A stretch of 64,000 nucleotides of DNA from Desulfobacteraceae bacterium. GTDB taxonomy: Bacteria > Desulfobacterota > Desulfobacteria > Desulfobacterales > Desulfosarcinaceae. Shown here piece by piece: positions 36,113 through 44,491 of this stretch. The DNA lies in contig JABDIN010000078.1 in NCBI GenBank assembly GCA_013003715.1, forward strand, positions 1-64,000, written 5' to 3'. Numbering within the stretch: the stretch's first letter is position 1; every line of letters starts with the position of its first letter. Position numbers and translations under genes: made by a program. The notes under the pieces were generated by a model, which saw nothing but the letters and a program-made list of their open reading frames with translations, searched no databases and was not told the origin of the DNA.

Positions 36113-37308
36113 TAAGAAAACCTCAACATGTCCGCAGCCGTTCGCTTGCCGGCAATCCGCGAAGGGAAATAAGCTGCTCCTACCGACACCATCACCGAGA
36201 GCAGACCGGGCCAGAGCAAACCGGCCACGGTTATCCGGGGCCTGACCACACCGGTTACCACAAAATACCGGTTATGTGAGGTCCACTGGGAAAAATCGAT
36301 GCCGAAATGAGCGGCAATGGCCACCATTGCCCCGCCGATGGCAAGCCCGGCCAGGGTCGCCAACAGGCAGACCATAAAATTTTCCAGAAACACCAGGAAG
36401 ACCATTTCGTTGGGTGTGATGCCCAGTGCTTTGAGAATACCGAACTCCCGGTATCGTTCCATTACCGTCAATATAACCGTATTGCTGATGCCAAACCCCA
36501 CCAGCAAATATACCAGCGTCATGATGACCATCATGGAGATGGTATTCATTTCGATGAGTTGCACCAGGTCCGGCAGCAATTCGTCCCAGGTTCGCAGGCT
36601 TATCCCCGCTGGCAGCTGTTGCTGTATCCGGGCGGCAGCCGGTCGGATCTCTTCGGGATGGCTGAAAAAGACGGCAATCTCCGCAGTGGAGGCACGCTGC
36701 AAGGCGGTTGTGAACCCACCGATGGGCATGAAGGCGGTGGTATTGTCAAAATACTCGATGCCGGTTTCAAAAATACCGCTGATCTCAATCCCGGCAAGTC
36801 CGACCCCGCTTCCGGTGTTGAAGGTTAAGATGTCCCCGGTTTTGGCAGACAGCGCATCGGCGATGCCGCTTCCCACCATGATCCGACGGGATTCCGGACC
36901 GGGGACGACACCCGCCGTCAGGCGTTGGGACACTGCGGTTTTAACGAATTCTTTTTCCGGATCAACCCCGAACAGGTTCACCGGCACAGCCCCCTTCTCC
37001 CCGGTAAGCAGTCCGCTCGACCGGTGTCTCGGCAACAGGTCGGCCACTCGGGACTCCTTGCGGATCACGGGAATGAGTGCCGGCAGCAACCGGGTATCAG
37101 GTAGGGCGATCAAGCCATGGCCGGAATGCAGGTGGGTGGAGTTCATCACCATGCAATCGTTTATGCCGGTGGTAATTCCGTATAAGAGAACCAATGTAGC
37201 CGTACCGATGACGATGAACCCACCGACAGCGATTGTTTTTCGCCGATGCCGGGAACAGAAACGCAGCACCAGTCGCATCCATATCCGGGTCAGATTCAGT
37301 TTCATCAA
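36112..37308 (-). CDS. FtsX/LolE-type ABC permease
   Basis: The protein has 398 residues with one N-terminal helix, a large periplasmic domain (MacB-PCD, ~60-260) and three C-terminal helices (MMVIMTLVYLLVGFGISNTVILTVMERYREFGILKALGI, then two more). This is the FtsX fold, with the conserved cytoplasmic EFGILKALG turn. It acts with the overlapping ATPase to move lipids, lipoproteins or other amphiphiles. It starts 4 bases before the stop of the isoprenoid-synthase-like gene, indicating tight coupling. Confidence 0.9.
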   Translation of the reverse strand: MMKLNLTRIWMRLVLRFCSRHRRKTIAVGGFIVIGTATLVLLYGITTGINDCMVMNSTHLHSGHGLIALPDTRLLPALIPVIRKESRVADLLPRHRSSGLLTGEKGAVPVNLFGVDPEKEFVKTAVSQRLTAGVVPGPESRRIMVGSGIADALSAKTGDILTFNTGSGVGLAGIEISGIFETGIEYFDNTTAFMPIGGFTTALQRASTAEIAVFFSHPEEIRPAAARIQQQLPAGISLRTWDELLPDLVQLIEMNTISMMVIMTLVYLLVGFGISNTVILTVMERYREFGILKALGITPNEMVFLVFLENFMVCLLATLAGLAIGGAMVAIAAHFGIDFSQWTSHNRYFVVTGVVRPRITVAGLLWPGLLSVMVSVGAAYFPSRIAGKRTAADMLRFS

Positions 37309-38336
37309 CGGTCTCTAAGAAGTATTAATGCCTGGGGTTGACCATACAATTCCGCCAGATGCCCGATAAAGTCTTTTCTGCTCTCACTGTCCATGGGCAG
37401 TCCGGCCCCACGGAGAAGGCTTACGGCTGTCGACAACCGCCCGAGGGCGATTTTCAGGGCATGGCCGGCGGCCACGGGGAATTCAGTGTACAAATCGAAA
37501 CGATTCCGGAACGATTTTTCCAGTGACACGGAAAGGTATCGATCCAGCTGTTTTTTTTCAACGGTGTCGTCGCCATGAAGTATCAAAGCGGCCAGATAAT
37601 TGTATTTCCGGTCATGGATGTCCATGGCCAGATCACTCAGATCATCAAGGACCTGGCAGCCGATTCCCAATTGCATCAATCCGTCCATGGCTTTTTTTAC
37701 AATGGGGGCTTCCGGATCAAGATCTCCCAGCGCGACAGGGGCGGATAAGGGTGCTGTAAACAATTGCCCTGTTTTTGCCGAATGAATTTTATCGAGCACC
37801 TCATCGGGTGAGAGCGCATAATCCACACCGCCTTCTTCCTGGGCCTCTTCCTTTCCGCTGACGAGAATGGAATCCAGGGAATGATCGTTCAATAGATGCA
37901 TTTCAGCCGGACTGATGATCCCATCATCAACGGCATCCAACAGGTAGGAGAAAAAAACACGGTCGGTCACCAGCAATGTCAATACGGATTTGAATACCGG
38001 CGCTGTCTCGGGAAGATCAGTCAGGATCAATTCCTTGAGTTCATCGTCCAGAAGATTGTCACAGGCGGTGACCCAGCATCTCAAACAATGGTTCAGGCGG
38101 GCGAACAGACAACGGCGCCGGGGTGGGATATTCAGCGCATGAAACATGGCGATGAACAATACACTGAAATAATTGTGTCTGAGTGTTTTCCAACTGTCCG
38201 GCAATGCACGGAGGCGGATGTCGGAATTGGACAGCGTTTTGGCCGCTTTTTCCCAAAAACTGTTCAGGACATCGATTTGTTCGGCCAGGCTCTGGTTGAA
38301 AATGTTGATTTTGGATAAAAAATCAAACTCCGGCAT
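37305..38336 (-). CDS. Isoprenoid-synthase-fold protein (class I polyprenyl synthase-like)
   Basis: The protein has 343 residues and is all-helical. Two acidic motifs stand at the places expected in trans-prenyl-synthase or squalene/phytoene-synthase folds: CDNLLDDE (~110-120) and DDLSDLAMDI (~235-245), each able to hold magnesium and a diphosphate. Between them, SAKTGQLFTAPLSAPVALG resembles the KTA/G segment of polyprenyl synthases. The first motif is weaker than DDxxDxxxxRRG. A conventional product cannot be called. The gene opens an operon with an FtsX/LolD-type transporter and a beta-barrel protein, so making a prenylated lipid that the transporter moves is plausible but inferred. Confidence 0.72.
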   Translation of the reverse strand: MPEFDFLSKINIFNQSLAEQIDVLNSFWEKAAKTLSNSDIRLRALPDSWKTLRHNYFSVLFIAMFHALNIPPRRRCLFARLNHCLRCWVTACDNLLDDELKELILTDLPETAPVFKSVLTLLVTDRVFFSYLLDAVDDGIISPAEMHLLNDHSLDSILVSGKEEAQEEGGVDYALSPDEVLDKIHSAKTGQLFTAPLSAPVALGDLDPEAPIVKKAMDGLMQLGIGCQVLDDLSDLAMDIHDRKYNYLAALILHGDDTVEKKQLDRYLSVSLEKSFRNRFDLYTEFPVAAGHALKIALGRLSTAVSLLRGAGLPMDSESRKDFIGHLAELYGQPQALILLRDR

Positions 38337-38399
38337 GGGTGCCCGCTCATCGGATGCTGTATAGCGATAGGGTTAAATTGAGGTAATTACGCTTTTCAT

Positions 38400-38427
38400 A
38401 AAACCGGACCGGACACTTATTGTCCGG
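38400..38427 (-). terminator. Rho-independent terminator after the zinc-ribbon/HEAT gene
   Basis: On the minus strand CCGGACA pairs with TGTCCGG (38427-38421 with 38415-38409), the loop contains the TAA stop, and a TTTT run follows within ten bases. The stem overlaps the last two codons. Confidence 0.5.
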
Positions 38428-39094
38428 CCACGTCTTTTCCGCAGTGCTTACATAACTTCGCCTTCTTTTTGATGATTTCAGCACAATACGGACATTCTCG
38501 TGTAAAATGACGTGTGTGAATTTCCTGGACGGCCGTTTCAATTTTTTTCTCCAGGATATCATTCCCGACACGCAGGTTTCGCAGAGCATCAATGGCTTCA
38601 ATGCCACCGATATCCCCCATCATTTCAGCGGCTTTGGTCCGAACCCGCATGGGTTCGGAGGGATCCAGAAGCAATCGGAGAACACTGACGCCGTCCTGAT
38701 TGATATAACAATCGGCAAGAATACTGAATCCTTTTTTAATGTTATCTTTCAATACTTCCTGTTGAGCCATAACCTGTTCGTTGATGATCTGTCCCTTGGC
38801 CCCCATGGGGCTGAATACGGGCATACATTCGTAATGGTCTTCCCCGGGATAGCAAAAGCACCGGTATGAAGCGTTATGCGCGTAATTCTCTTTTAAATTG
38901 TCCCATCCATTGACATAGAGCGGACATTCATCATTAAAGCATAAAAAAAGGTACGGGGCACCCCAGCCCAAACCATCGGCAAAATTTATCGGTGGTGCTT
39001 CCCAGATATCCATCTGCTTTTTACAATGGGGACAGACAGGCCTTTCCATGGTCATGACTTTTTCCAATACCTGCTCTTTTGTTTCAAAGGCCAT
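38417..39094 (-). CDS. HEAT-repeat protein with zinc ribbons at both ends
   Basis: The protein has 225 residues. Near the N-terminus CPHC (21-24) pairs with later cysteines in FLCFNDEC to form a zinc ribbon. The middle, SVLRLLLDPSEPMRVRTKAAEMMGDIGGIEAIDALRNL, is a HEAT/PBS-lyase-like repeat. The C-terminus has a second ribbon, CPYCAEIIKKKAKLCKHCG. It is cytoplasmic and probably a protein- or RNA-binding adaptor; function unknown. ATG 39094 follows CGGAG. The gene stands alone between the lipid operon and the repeat region. Confidence 0.75.
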   Translation of the reverse strand: MAFETKEQVLEKVMTMERPVCPHCKKQMDIWEAPPINFADGLGWGAPYLFLCFNDECPLYVNGWDNLKENYAHNASYRCFCYPGEDHYECMPVFSPMGAKGQIINEQVMAQQEVLKDNIKKGFSILADCYINQDGVSVLRLLLDPSEPMRVRTKAAEMMGDIGGIEAIDALRNLRVGNDILEKKIETAVQEIHTRHFTRECPYCAEIIKKKAKLCKHCGKDVAGQ

Positions 39095-39540
39095 TCTTAA
39101 CTCCGATCTATATGGTTGAAATTATAATAAACTGTAATTTTAAAAATCCGGCGCCGATATTGACGAATAAAGTAGATTCTAAGAAGTTTTTATATTTTGT
39201 CAATGATGCCCTGTCCTCTTGCCGGCGCCCGGATACCGTATCCAAGTTCGATTGAAATGTCCATATATAACCATGCACATGCAAGGCTATGGCATGTTAA
39301 ATCAGTAGGGTTGGAATAGTGTCCGATGAAAACAGGTAATCTTTAATTTCAAATGGCGGAATACTATCCATTTTTAAAGATCGCTTTGATAATAAAGTAA
39401 AGGAATCGGATTAAAGGCCGATATTAAAGATGATAAGCCCCGGACTCTGATGCCATGGGGCTGATTACACCGGCAGTGCACTTACCATTCCCACACGTCT
39501 CCTATGGATGCGGCGGCACCGCATTGTGATTGAACGGCGA
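39095..39540. other. Long intergenic region with repeat copy A
   Basis: These 446 bases have no credible gene. The right half carries dispersed repeat copy A (39283-39396); the left half is AT-rich and divergent, and probably holds the promoters of both flanking genes, which I could not fix. Confidence 0.5.
39283..39396. repeat. Dispersed repeat, copy A
   Basis: It aligns with copy B (41869-42007) in the same orientation. A 22-base block is identical (39319-39340 and 41903-41924), and the downstream TCAAATGGCGG...CCGCTTTGATAA segment is nearly so. Copy B contains an extra insert of two 14-base units. Confidence 0.6.
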
Positions 39541-41811
39541 ATGATGATGAATATGAATAACGAATCCCCCGACATGCAACTGGATGACAGCGCCAAGGCC
39601 CTGTTCGAAGAGTTGGGGGGTATTGAAGCGCGACAAAAATACAGCCTGGACGGGTTGGCCCAGAGCCTGGAAGATGAGCAGAAACGGCAGGACAAATGGC
39701 GGCTTCAACTCATCCAGGCGGCGATCCTGATCAGCACCCAATTCATGGACATTCGCCTGTTGAAAAACAAGGACGAATATTCAATTGCCTTTGAAAAGCT
39801 CCATAAAACCTTAAAACAACTCTCGGCCATGCCCGATGCGGATGACAAAATTATCATCCGTTATCGCGGTAATCCCGAATCCCCGTCTACACCTGAAAAA
39901 TTCGACTATGAAATTCTGTTCAGCCATCTGATGGTGAATACAGCGGTGGTGCCGTCCATCATCAAACGCACCGGCGGTAAAAACCCACAACTTGGGGATC
40001 AGTTACTACAGGCGTTCACACTGTTTTCCAAATGGGGATTGAACAACCTCTATATACGGCTCCCTAAAGGCGGCCAGGCGGATATGATGCAATTGCACAT
40101 CTGCCTGAGGCTCTTGATGCAATATAAAAGAGCCAAATCAAAGGGAGTACCGCTGGTGATTTCACAGGGCGGGAAGAAACGGCAGATCCCAATCGTATTG
40201 GATGAGACGGGACAACCGGACCTCAACCTGACCCTGGTGGCCGGAATCAACCAGTTAAACTCGACCACCATGGACGGATTGGTTCAAAAAGTCGGCAGTT
40301 GGATGCAAAAGGACGGGGGCGACAATGGTGAAAAAGCACTGGTTTACACGAGTGTTTTCAATGCCATGTACGACATTGAAAAAATTTCACAAAAACTGAA
40401 GAAACCGCTGTTGGAAATTAACAATATCAAATGGCTGATGTTACTGAAATCAGATGACATCATCACCCAGGAAAAAGCGCACGTAGCCCGTCTGGCTCTC
40501 AGTAAATCCGGAGGATCCCCGGAAAAGGTAGCCGAAGTCATCAAGAGCGTTTATGGTGACGATTATGGTAAAATAGATTCAAAAAAACTGAACAAACGCA
40601 TAAATCTGTCATCGGAATTATTACACTCCATAGAGGAAGAGCCGGATAATGAAGGGATAAAGTCCGAGGTGCTTGAGAATATACATCGACGTCTCGATAC
40701 CGTTGAGGACAGCTTTTTCGACAACATATATGTCCAGCGTGAAGATGACCCGGAAATTGAAGATGACAAAAACAACGTCATCCTGCGGGTACATCAACAA
40801 CTTTACAAAATGGTCACCTTTTTTAAAGGCCGCTCAGCAACACATAAAAAGATGAAGAGCGTGACCGCGAATCCCATGTCCTTCACGGATACCGATTTCG
40901 AAACCATCGCCACCGATTTCAACATCTCCACGGAAGAAGCTATCGCGCTGGTCGATCATCTTAAAAATTGTTTCTCCGCCAACGGCCGATTCAGAAAATC
41001 CGCATTCAACGCCGCCATCGACCATTTCATTTGCTATGAAAAAAAGATTTTTCAATTTTTGTGGCATCACATGAAGGATGTGGTTCTCAATGAAGATCGC
41101 ACCGCCTTCTTAAATGCGCTGCAAACCTTGGCCTCAAGAATGGAACAGCCCAAAAAGGCGTTTAAAATTTTGCTGGAGGATTTTACCCGCGAACCATCCG
41201 TGATCAATTTTTCCGATAACAAAGCGCTGATGCTGGCAAATCTGGTTTTGCATCGCTACGATACCCTGGCCGATATCGAGATGACCCCCGATGATATCAT
41301 ATTGGAACGGTTGCAACTGGACCATAAGGTGGCGGGCTACGCCAGCTGGCGAATCGACAGAGACCAGGAGCGCTTTTTTGAAAAAGTCCGGACAATCCAT
41401 AATAAGCTTAATGAATCACTTGAGCGCGGCAAGACCCATCGCGAACAGTTTACCAGTGGGCACATGATAAATCTGGAAAGAGAATTATACATCTTCCTGT
41501 CATTGGTCGAAGGGAAAACCGGCCCTTGTGTATTACGAAGCGGTGTTCAGGAATACGGCAATCCGCAAGCGGAGGTGTTCGCTCTGCCGCACAGTGAGCT
41601 TCAGATGCAGTTGCTGATCCAAAACCTTCGGGTGACCCTGCACGGTATCGGCAGTATCGGCGCCATGGAGGATATCGGCCTGCTGGAACAAGTGAAACAG
41701 AATGAAGAAGAATTCATACACCTTAAAAAGAGTAAAGATCATCGTGCCCAGGCGCGGATGATTACAGAATGGGCGAACAACGCCATCAAACACATCAAAT
41801 ACCGACGATAA
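39541..41811 (+). CDS. Unrecognised 756-residue helical protein
   Basis: I do not recognise this family. The protein has no signal peptide or membrane helix, is predominantly helical, and is charged throughout. Acidic patches are at REDDPEIEDDKNN and NEEEFIHLKKSKDH. A helix-turn pattern resembling small regulatory helices lies at FETIATDFNISTEEAIALVDHL, but no clear HTH or catalytic motif can be assigned. ATG 39541 begins a run ATGATGATGAATATG without a good ribosome site, and ATG 39508 is an alternative, so the N-terminus is uncertain. It is monocistronic, and repeat copies A and B flank it in direct orientation, 140 and 60 bases away. Codon use looks like its neighbours, so recent transfer is not evident. 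Confidence 0.75.
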   Translation: MMMNMNNESPDMQLDDSAKALFEELGGIEARQKYSLDGLAQSLEDEQKRQDKWRLQLIQAAILISTQFMDIRLLKNKDEYSIAFEKLHKTLKQLSAMPDADDKIIIRYRGNPESPSTPEKFDYEILFSHLMVNTAVVPSIIKRTGGKNPQLGDQLLQAFTLFSKWGLNNLYIRLPKGGQADMMQLHICLRLLMQYKRAKSKGVPLVISQGGKKRQIPIVLDETGQPDLNLTLVAGINQLNSTTMDGLVQKVGSWMQKDGGDNGEKALVYTSVFNAMYDIEKISQKLKKPLLEINNIKWLMLLKSDDIITQEKAHVARLALSKSGGSPEKVAEVIKSVYGDDYGKIDSKKLNKRINLSSELLHSIEEEPDNEGIKSEVLENIHRRLDTVEDSFFDNIYVQREDDPEIEDDKNNVILRVHQQLYKMVTFFKGRSATHKKMKSVTANPMSFTDTDFETIATDFNISTEEAIALVDHLKNCFSANGRFRKSAFNAAIDHFICYEKKIFQFLWHHMKDVVLNEDRTAFLNALQTLASRMEQPKKAFKILLEDFTREPSVINFSDNKALMLANLVLHRYDTLADIEMTPDDIILERLQLDHKVAGYASWRIDRDQERFFEKVRTIHNKLNESLERGKTHREQFTSGHMINLERELYIFLSLVEGKTGPCVLRSGVQEYGNPQAEVFALPHSELQMQLLIQNLRVTLHGIGSIGAMEDIGLLEQVKQNEEEFIHLKKSKDHRAQARMITEWANNAIKHIKYRR

Positions 41812-42250
41812 AAATCCGCCCGCTTTTTCCCGGATACCTCCCCCTATACAAATACGCAACCCACCCAGGACTAAGGCATGTAAAAATGATACGATTGGAA
41901 TCGTGTCCGATGAAAACAGGTAATATCAAATGACAAAGCTCAAATGACAAAGCTCAAATGTCAAATGGCGGTATGCCATCCATTATAAAGGACCGCTTTG
42001 ATAATTGAGTGTAGATTAAACGACAGCATTCCTTCATTTGGCATTTGGATTTTGTCATTTGACAATATAATCGTACCTTGCACCAAAGCATACCAACATT
42101 TTTAAGTATCTGCGTCCATGCCAATTCTTCATGCGATCACCCTGTCAATCCACCATCAAAATCTTGACATGATACTGGTATTACCCTATTTCCTGTTCAG
42201 TATAGACAGTGATTTGTCATCAGTTCATTTTGTTCCGGAGCCTTAATTAT
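41812..42250. other. Long intergenic region with repeat copy B
   Basis: These 439 bases have no gene. Repeat copy B fills 41869-42078; the remainder before the dus gene shows nothing I can name. Confidence 0.5.
41869..42078. repeat. Dispersed repeat, copy B (with inverted ends)
   Basis: The left part equals copy A with an insert of two AAATGACAAAGCTC units (14 bases each, 41928-41955) plus a partial third. The right part TTCATTTGGCATTTGG...GTCATTTGACAATATAATCGTA is the inverted counterpart of the left TACGATT...ATATCAAATGACAAAG segment, so the element has imperfect inverted ends of about 30 bases, like a decayed MITE. Confidence 0.55.
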
Positions 42251-43270
42251 ATGGACGAATTGTCCAAACGACTGCAGCGACCGCTGAAAATCGGACAAAA
42301 ACAAATTCCCGGCCGTCTGGTGCTGGCACCGATGACCCAATTAGGTCACGTGGCTTACCGTGAGCTGGTTTCCGGTTTGGGAGGTCCGGGTCTGTACTTC
42401 AGCGAGATGTGCAACGCCAAAAAAGTGCCTTGCGAAAACCGATACGTGTCACCTTATTTCAAGTGGCGTGATGAGGAACGGGAGCAGTTGGTCATTCAAA
42501 TTTTCGGCGCCGACCCCCATACGATGGCGGCGGCTGCCCGACGCATAGAAGACGAAGGGTTTTTTGGGATAGACCTTAATTTTGGATGTTCCGTATCCAC
42601 CATTTGTCGCCAAAATAGTGGCGCCGCCATTCTTAAAAATCCTGATCTTGGGCGGGCTATTGTCGAGTCGGTGAGAAAGGAGGTGACGATTCCGCTGTTT
42701 GTAAAATACCGCACGGGATGGCAGGATGATCCTGCATATGCCGTGGAAATGGCCAGGCGATTTGAAGATGCAGGTGCCGACGCCCTGACCTTCCATCCCC
42801 GTGTCGCACCGGACCGGCGAACCCGGTTGCCGAAATGGTCCTATATAAATAAGGTCAAGGCCGCCGTGAGGATACCGGTTTTCGGCAATGGAAATGTTTT
42901 TGCCGCCCAGGATTGCCTGAAAATGCTGACCCAAACCGGCTGCGATGCTGTTTCCATAGGCCGGATCGCCATCGCCCGCCCCTGGGTATTCGCCAAATGG
43001 TGCCGCCGGGTCGAACCCGGTGACGACATATACCTTGAAACGGCTGCACAAATGGCCGATCTGCTATCCCAGCACTATGAACCGAAAAAAGCGCTCCGGC
43101 GATATAAAAAATTTATCCTCTATTTTGCTGCGAATTTTCAATTCGGCCTTACACTGGTTAGCAGTATTTCCAACGTCCGCGGCCTAAGGGAGGCGGCTGA
43201 TATCGTGTCTGAATTTCTGATGCGGCGTCCACAGGTCAACCGGCAGCCCAATTTAAATCTGCTGATATGA
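42251..43270 (+). CDS. tRNA-dihydrouridine synthase
   Basis: The protein has 339 residues and starts at ATG 42251 after CCGGAG. The FMN-TIM barrel opens with IPGRLVLAPMTQLGHVAYREL. FGIDLNFGCSVSTICRQNSGAAIL carries the region of the catalytic Cys and substrate-recognition loop. FVKYRTGWQDD, ALTFHPR and VFGNGNVFAAQDCLKM complete the FMN phosphate site and barrel. It reduces uridines in the D-loop of tRNA with NAD(P)H. The canonical NMGCP motif is altered to NFGCS. No nifR3/fis operon partner lies nearby. Which Dus class it belongs to is not resolved. Confidence 0.88.
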   Translation: MDELSKRLQRPLKIGQKQIPGRLVLAPMTQLGHVAYRELVSGLGGPGLYFSEMCNAKKVPCENRYVSPYFKWRDEEREQLVIQIFGADPHTMAAAARRIEDEGFFGIDLNFGCSVSTICRQNSGAAILKNPDLGRAIVESVRKEVTIPLFVKYRTGWQDDPAYAVEMARRFEDAGADALTFHPRVAPDRRTRLPKWSYINKVKAAVRIPVFGNGNVFAAQDCLKMLTQTGCDAVSIGRIAIARPWVFAKWCRRVEPGDDIYLETAAQMADLLSQHYEPKKALRRYKKFILYFAANFQFGLTLVSSISNVRGLREAADIVSEFLMRRPQVNRQPNLNLLI

Positions 43271-43381
43271 TAACCGAGGTATTTTTGCATTGCACGGCGA
43301 TGGGTGGCCTGGTAGCTTTTTATCTTTAATGGACACCGCAAGAGCCGAAACAAAACGGAATATGGCAACGGAAGCGTGCAG

Positions 43382-44371
43382 ATGAATCACATTAGAATAG
43401 CCGGTACCGGATCCTATTTGCCGCCAAAACGATTGACCAATCAGGATTTAGCAGATATGGGGCTCGATGTATCTGACGAATGGATTGTTCAACGCACCGG
43501 TATCCATGAGAGGCGTATTGCCGGGAATGGTGTCACCACATCCGATCTGGCTGTACGCGCATCTCAAGCCGCTCTGGCCGCGGCCGGCATCAAGGCTTCG
43601 GCGGTGGATCTTATCATTGTGGCGACGATAACGCCGGACACGAGCTGCCCGTCTGCGGCAAATTGGCTGCAGGCCAAACTGGATGCACCCCAGGCAATAT
43701 CCTTCGATATTGCCGCCGCATGTTCCGGTTTTATCTTCGGACTCAATGTGGCACAGCAGTATATCCGTTCAGGCACCTGCCGCTGCACGCTGGTGGTCGC
43801 CGCCGAGGTGATGTCCCGGACGCTTGACTGGTCTGATCGATCCACTTGCATACTATGGGGAGATGGAGCCGGCGCCGCAGTGCTGGTCAACGGAGAAGAA
43901 GGTCCGAAGCTCTTGTCCACGCACGTTCACACGGATGGGGCCAATGGACGAAATTTATTGCTTCCCGGGGGCGGTTCCAGCACTACGCCCATATCACACG
44001 AAAGTGTGGACCGGAGAGTTCACACACTGAACATGATTCAAGCCAACCGCAGTTTTAAAATCGCGGTGAAACATTTTATGGCGGCCATAAAGGAAGGCGT
44101 CCACCACAACCAGCTTCACATCGATGATATCGACTGGTTCATTCCGCATCAGGCAAATACCAGGATGTTCCATTCCATCGCAGAACAGATGAAAATTCCA
44201 TTTGAAAAATTCTACTTAACACTGCATAAGTACGGCAACATCTCTTCAGCTTCCTGCGCCATTGCCCTGGATGAAGCAGCAAAAAACTCCAAATTCAAGA
44301 CAGATGATTTGATCTGTCTACCTGTTTTCGGTGGCGGTCTCACGTGGGGCAGCACGATGGTTCACTGGTAA
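43382..44371 (+). CDS. fabH: Beta-ketoacyl-ACP synthase III
   Basis: This 329-residue thiolase-fold enzyme starts the fatty acid cycle by condensing an acyl-CoA with malonyl-ACP. The catalytic triad is Cys114 (AAACSGFIFG), His256 (WFIPHQANTRM) and Asn286 (HKYGNISSAS). The GGGLTWGS end is canonical. ATG 43382 follows CGGAAG; a GTG at 43376 would add two residues. It lies apart from other fab genes, so it may serve branched or secondary lipid synthesis, though the sequence shows the typical fatty-acid-synthesis type. Confidence 0.93.
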   Translation: MNHIRIAGTGSYLPPKRLTNQDLADMGLDVSDEWIVQRTGIHERRIAGNGVTTSDLAVRASQAALAAAGIKASAVDLIIVATITPDTSCPSAANWLQAKLDAPQAISFDIAAACSGFIFGLNVAQQYIRSGTCRCTLVVAAEVMSRTLDWSDRSTCILWGDGAGAAVLVNGEEGPKLLSTHVHTDGANGRNLLLPGGGSSTTPISHESVDRRVHTLNMIQANRSFKIAVKHFMAAIKEGVHHNQLHIDDIDWFIPHQANTRMFHSIAEQMKIPFEKFYLTLHKYGNISSASCAIALDEAAKNSKFKTDDLICLPVFGGGLTWGSTMVHW

Positions 44372-44491
44372 TCGATCAGCGGAAATCCACAAGGTGAAAT
44401 CCAATCCACCGGATGCAGCGTTTCATTTTCGGGCATATATTGTTCTAAAGCGGAAAACAGCAGAAATAATCGAAATTCGCCATAAAATCTA

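Noticed and set aside
41928-41962. Possible CRISPR-like short tandem repeats
   Set aside because: Only two 14-base units and a partial third with no spacers; no cas genes. Kept as a repeat.
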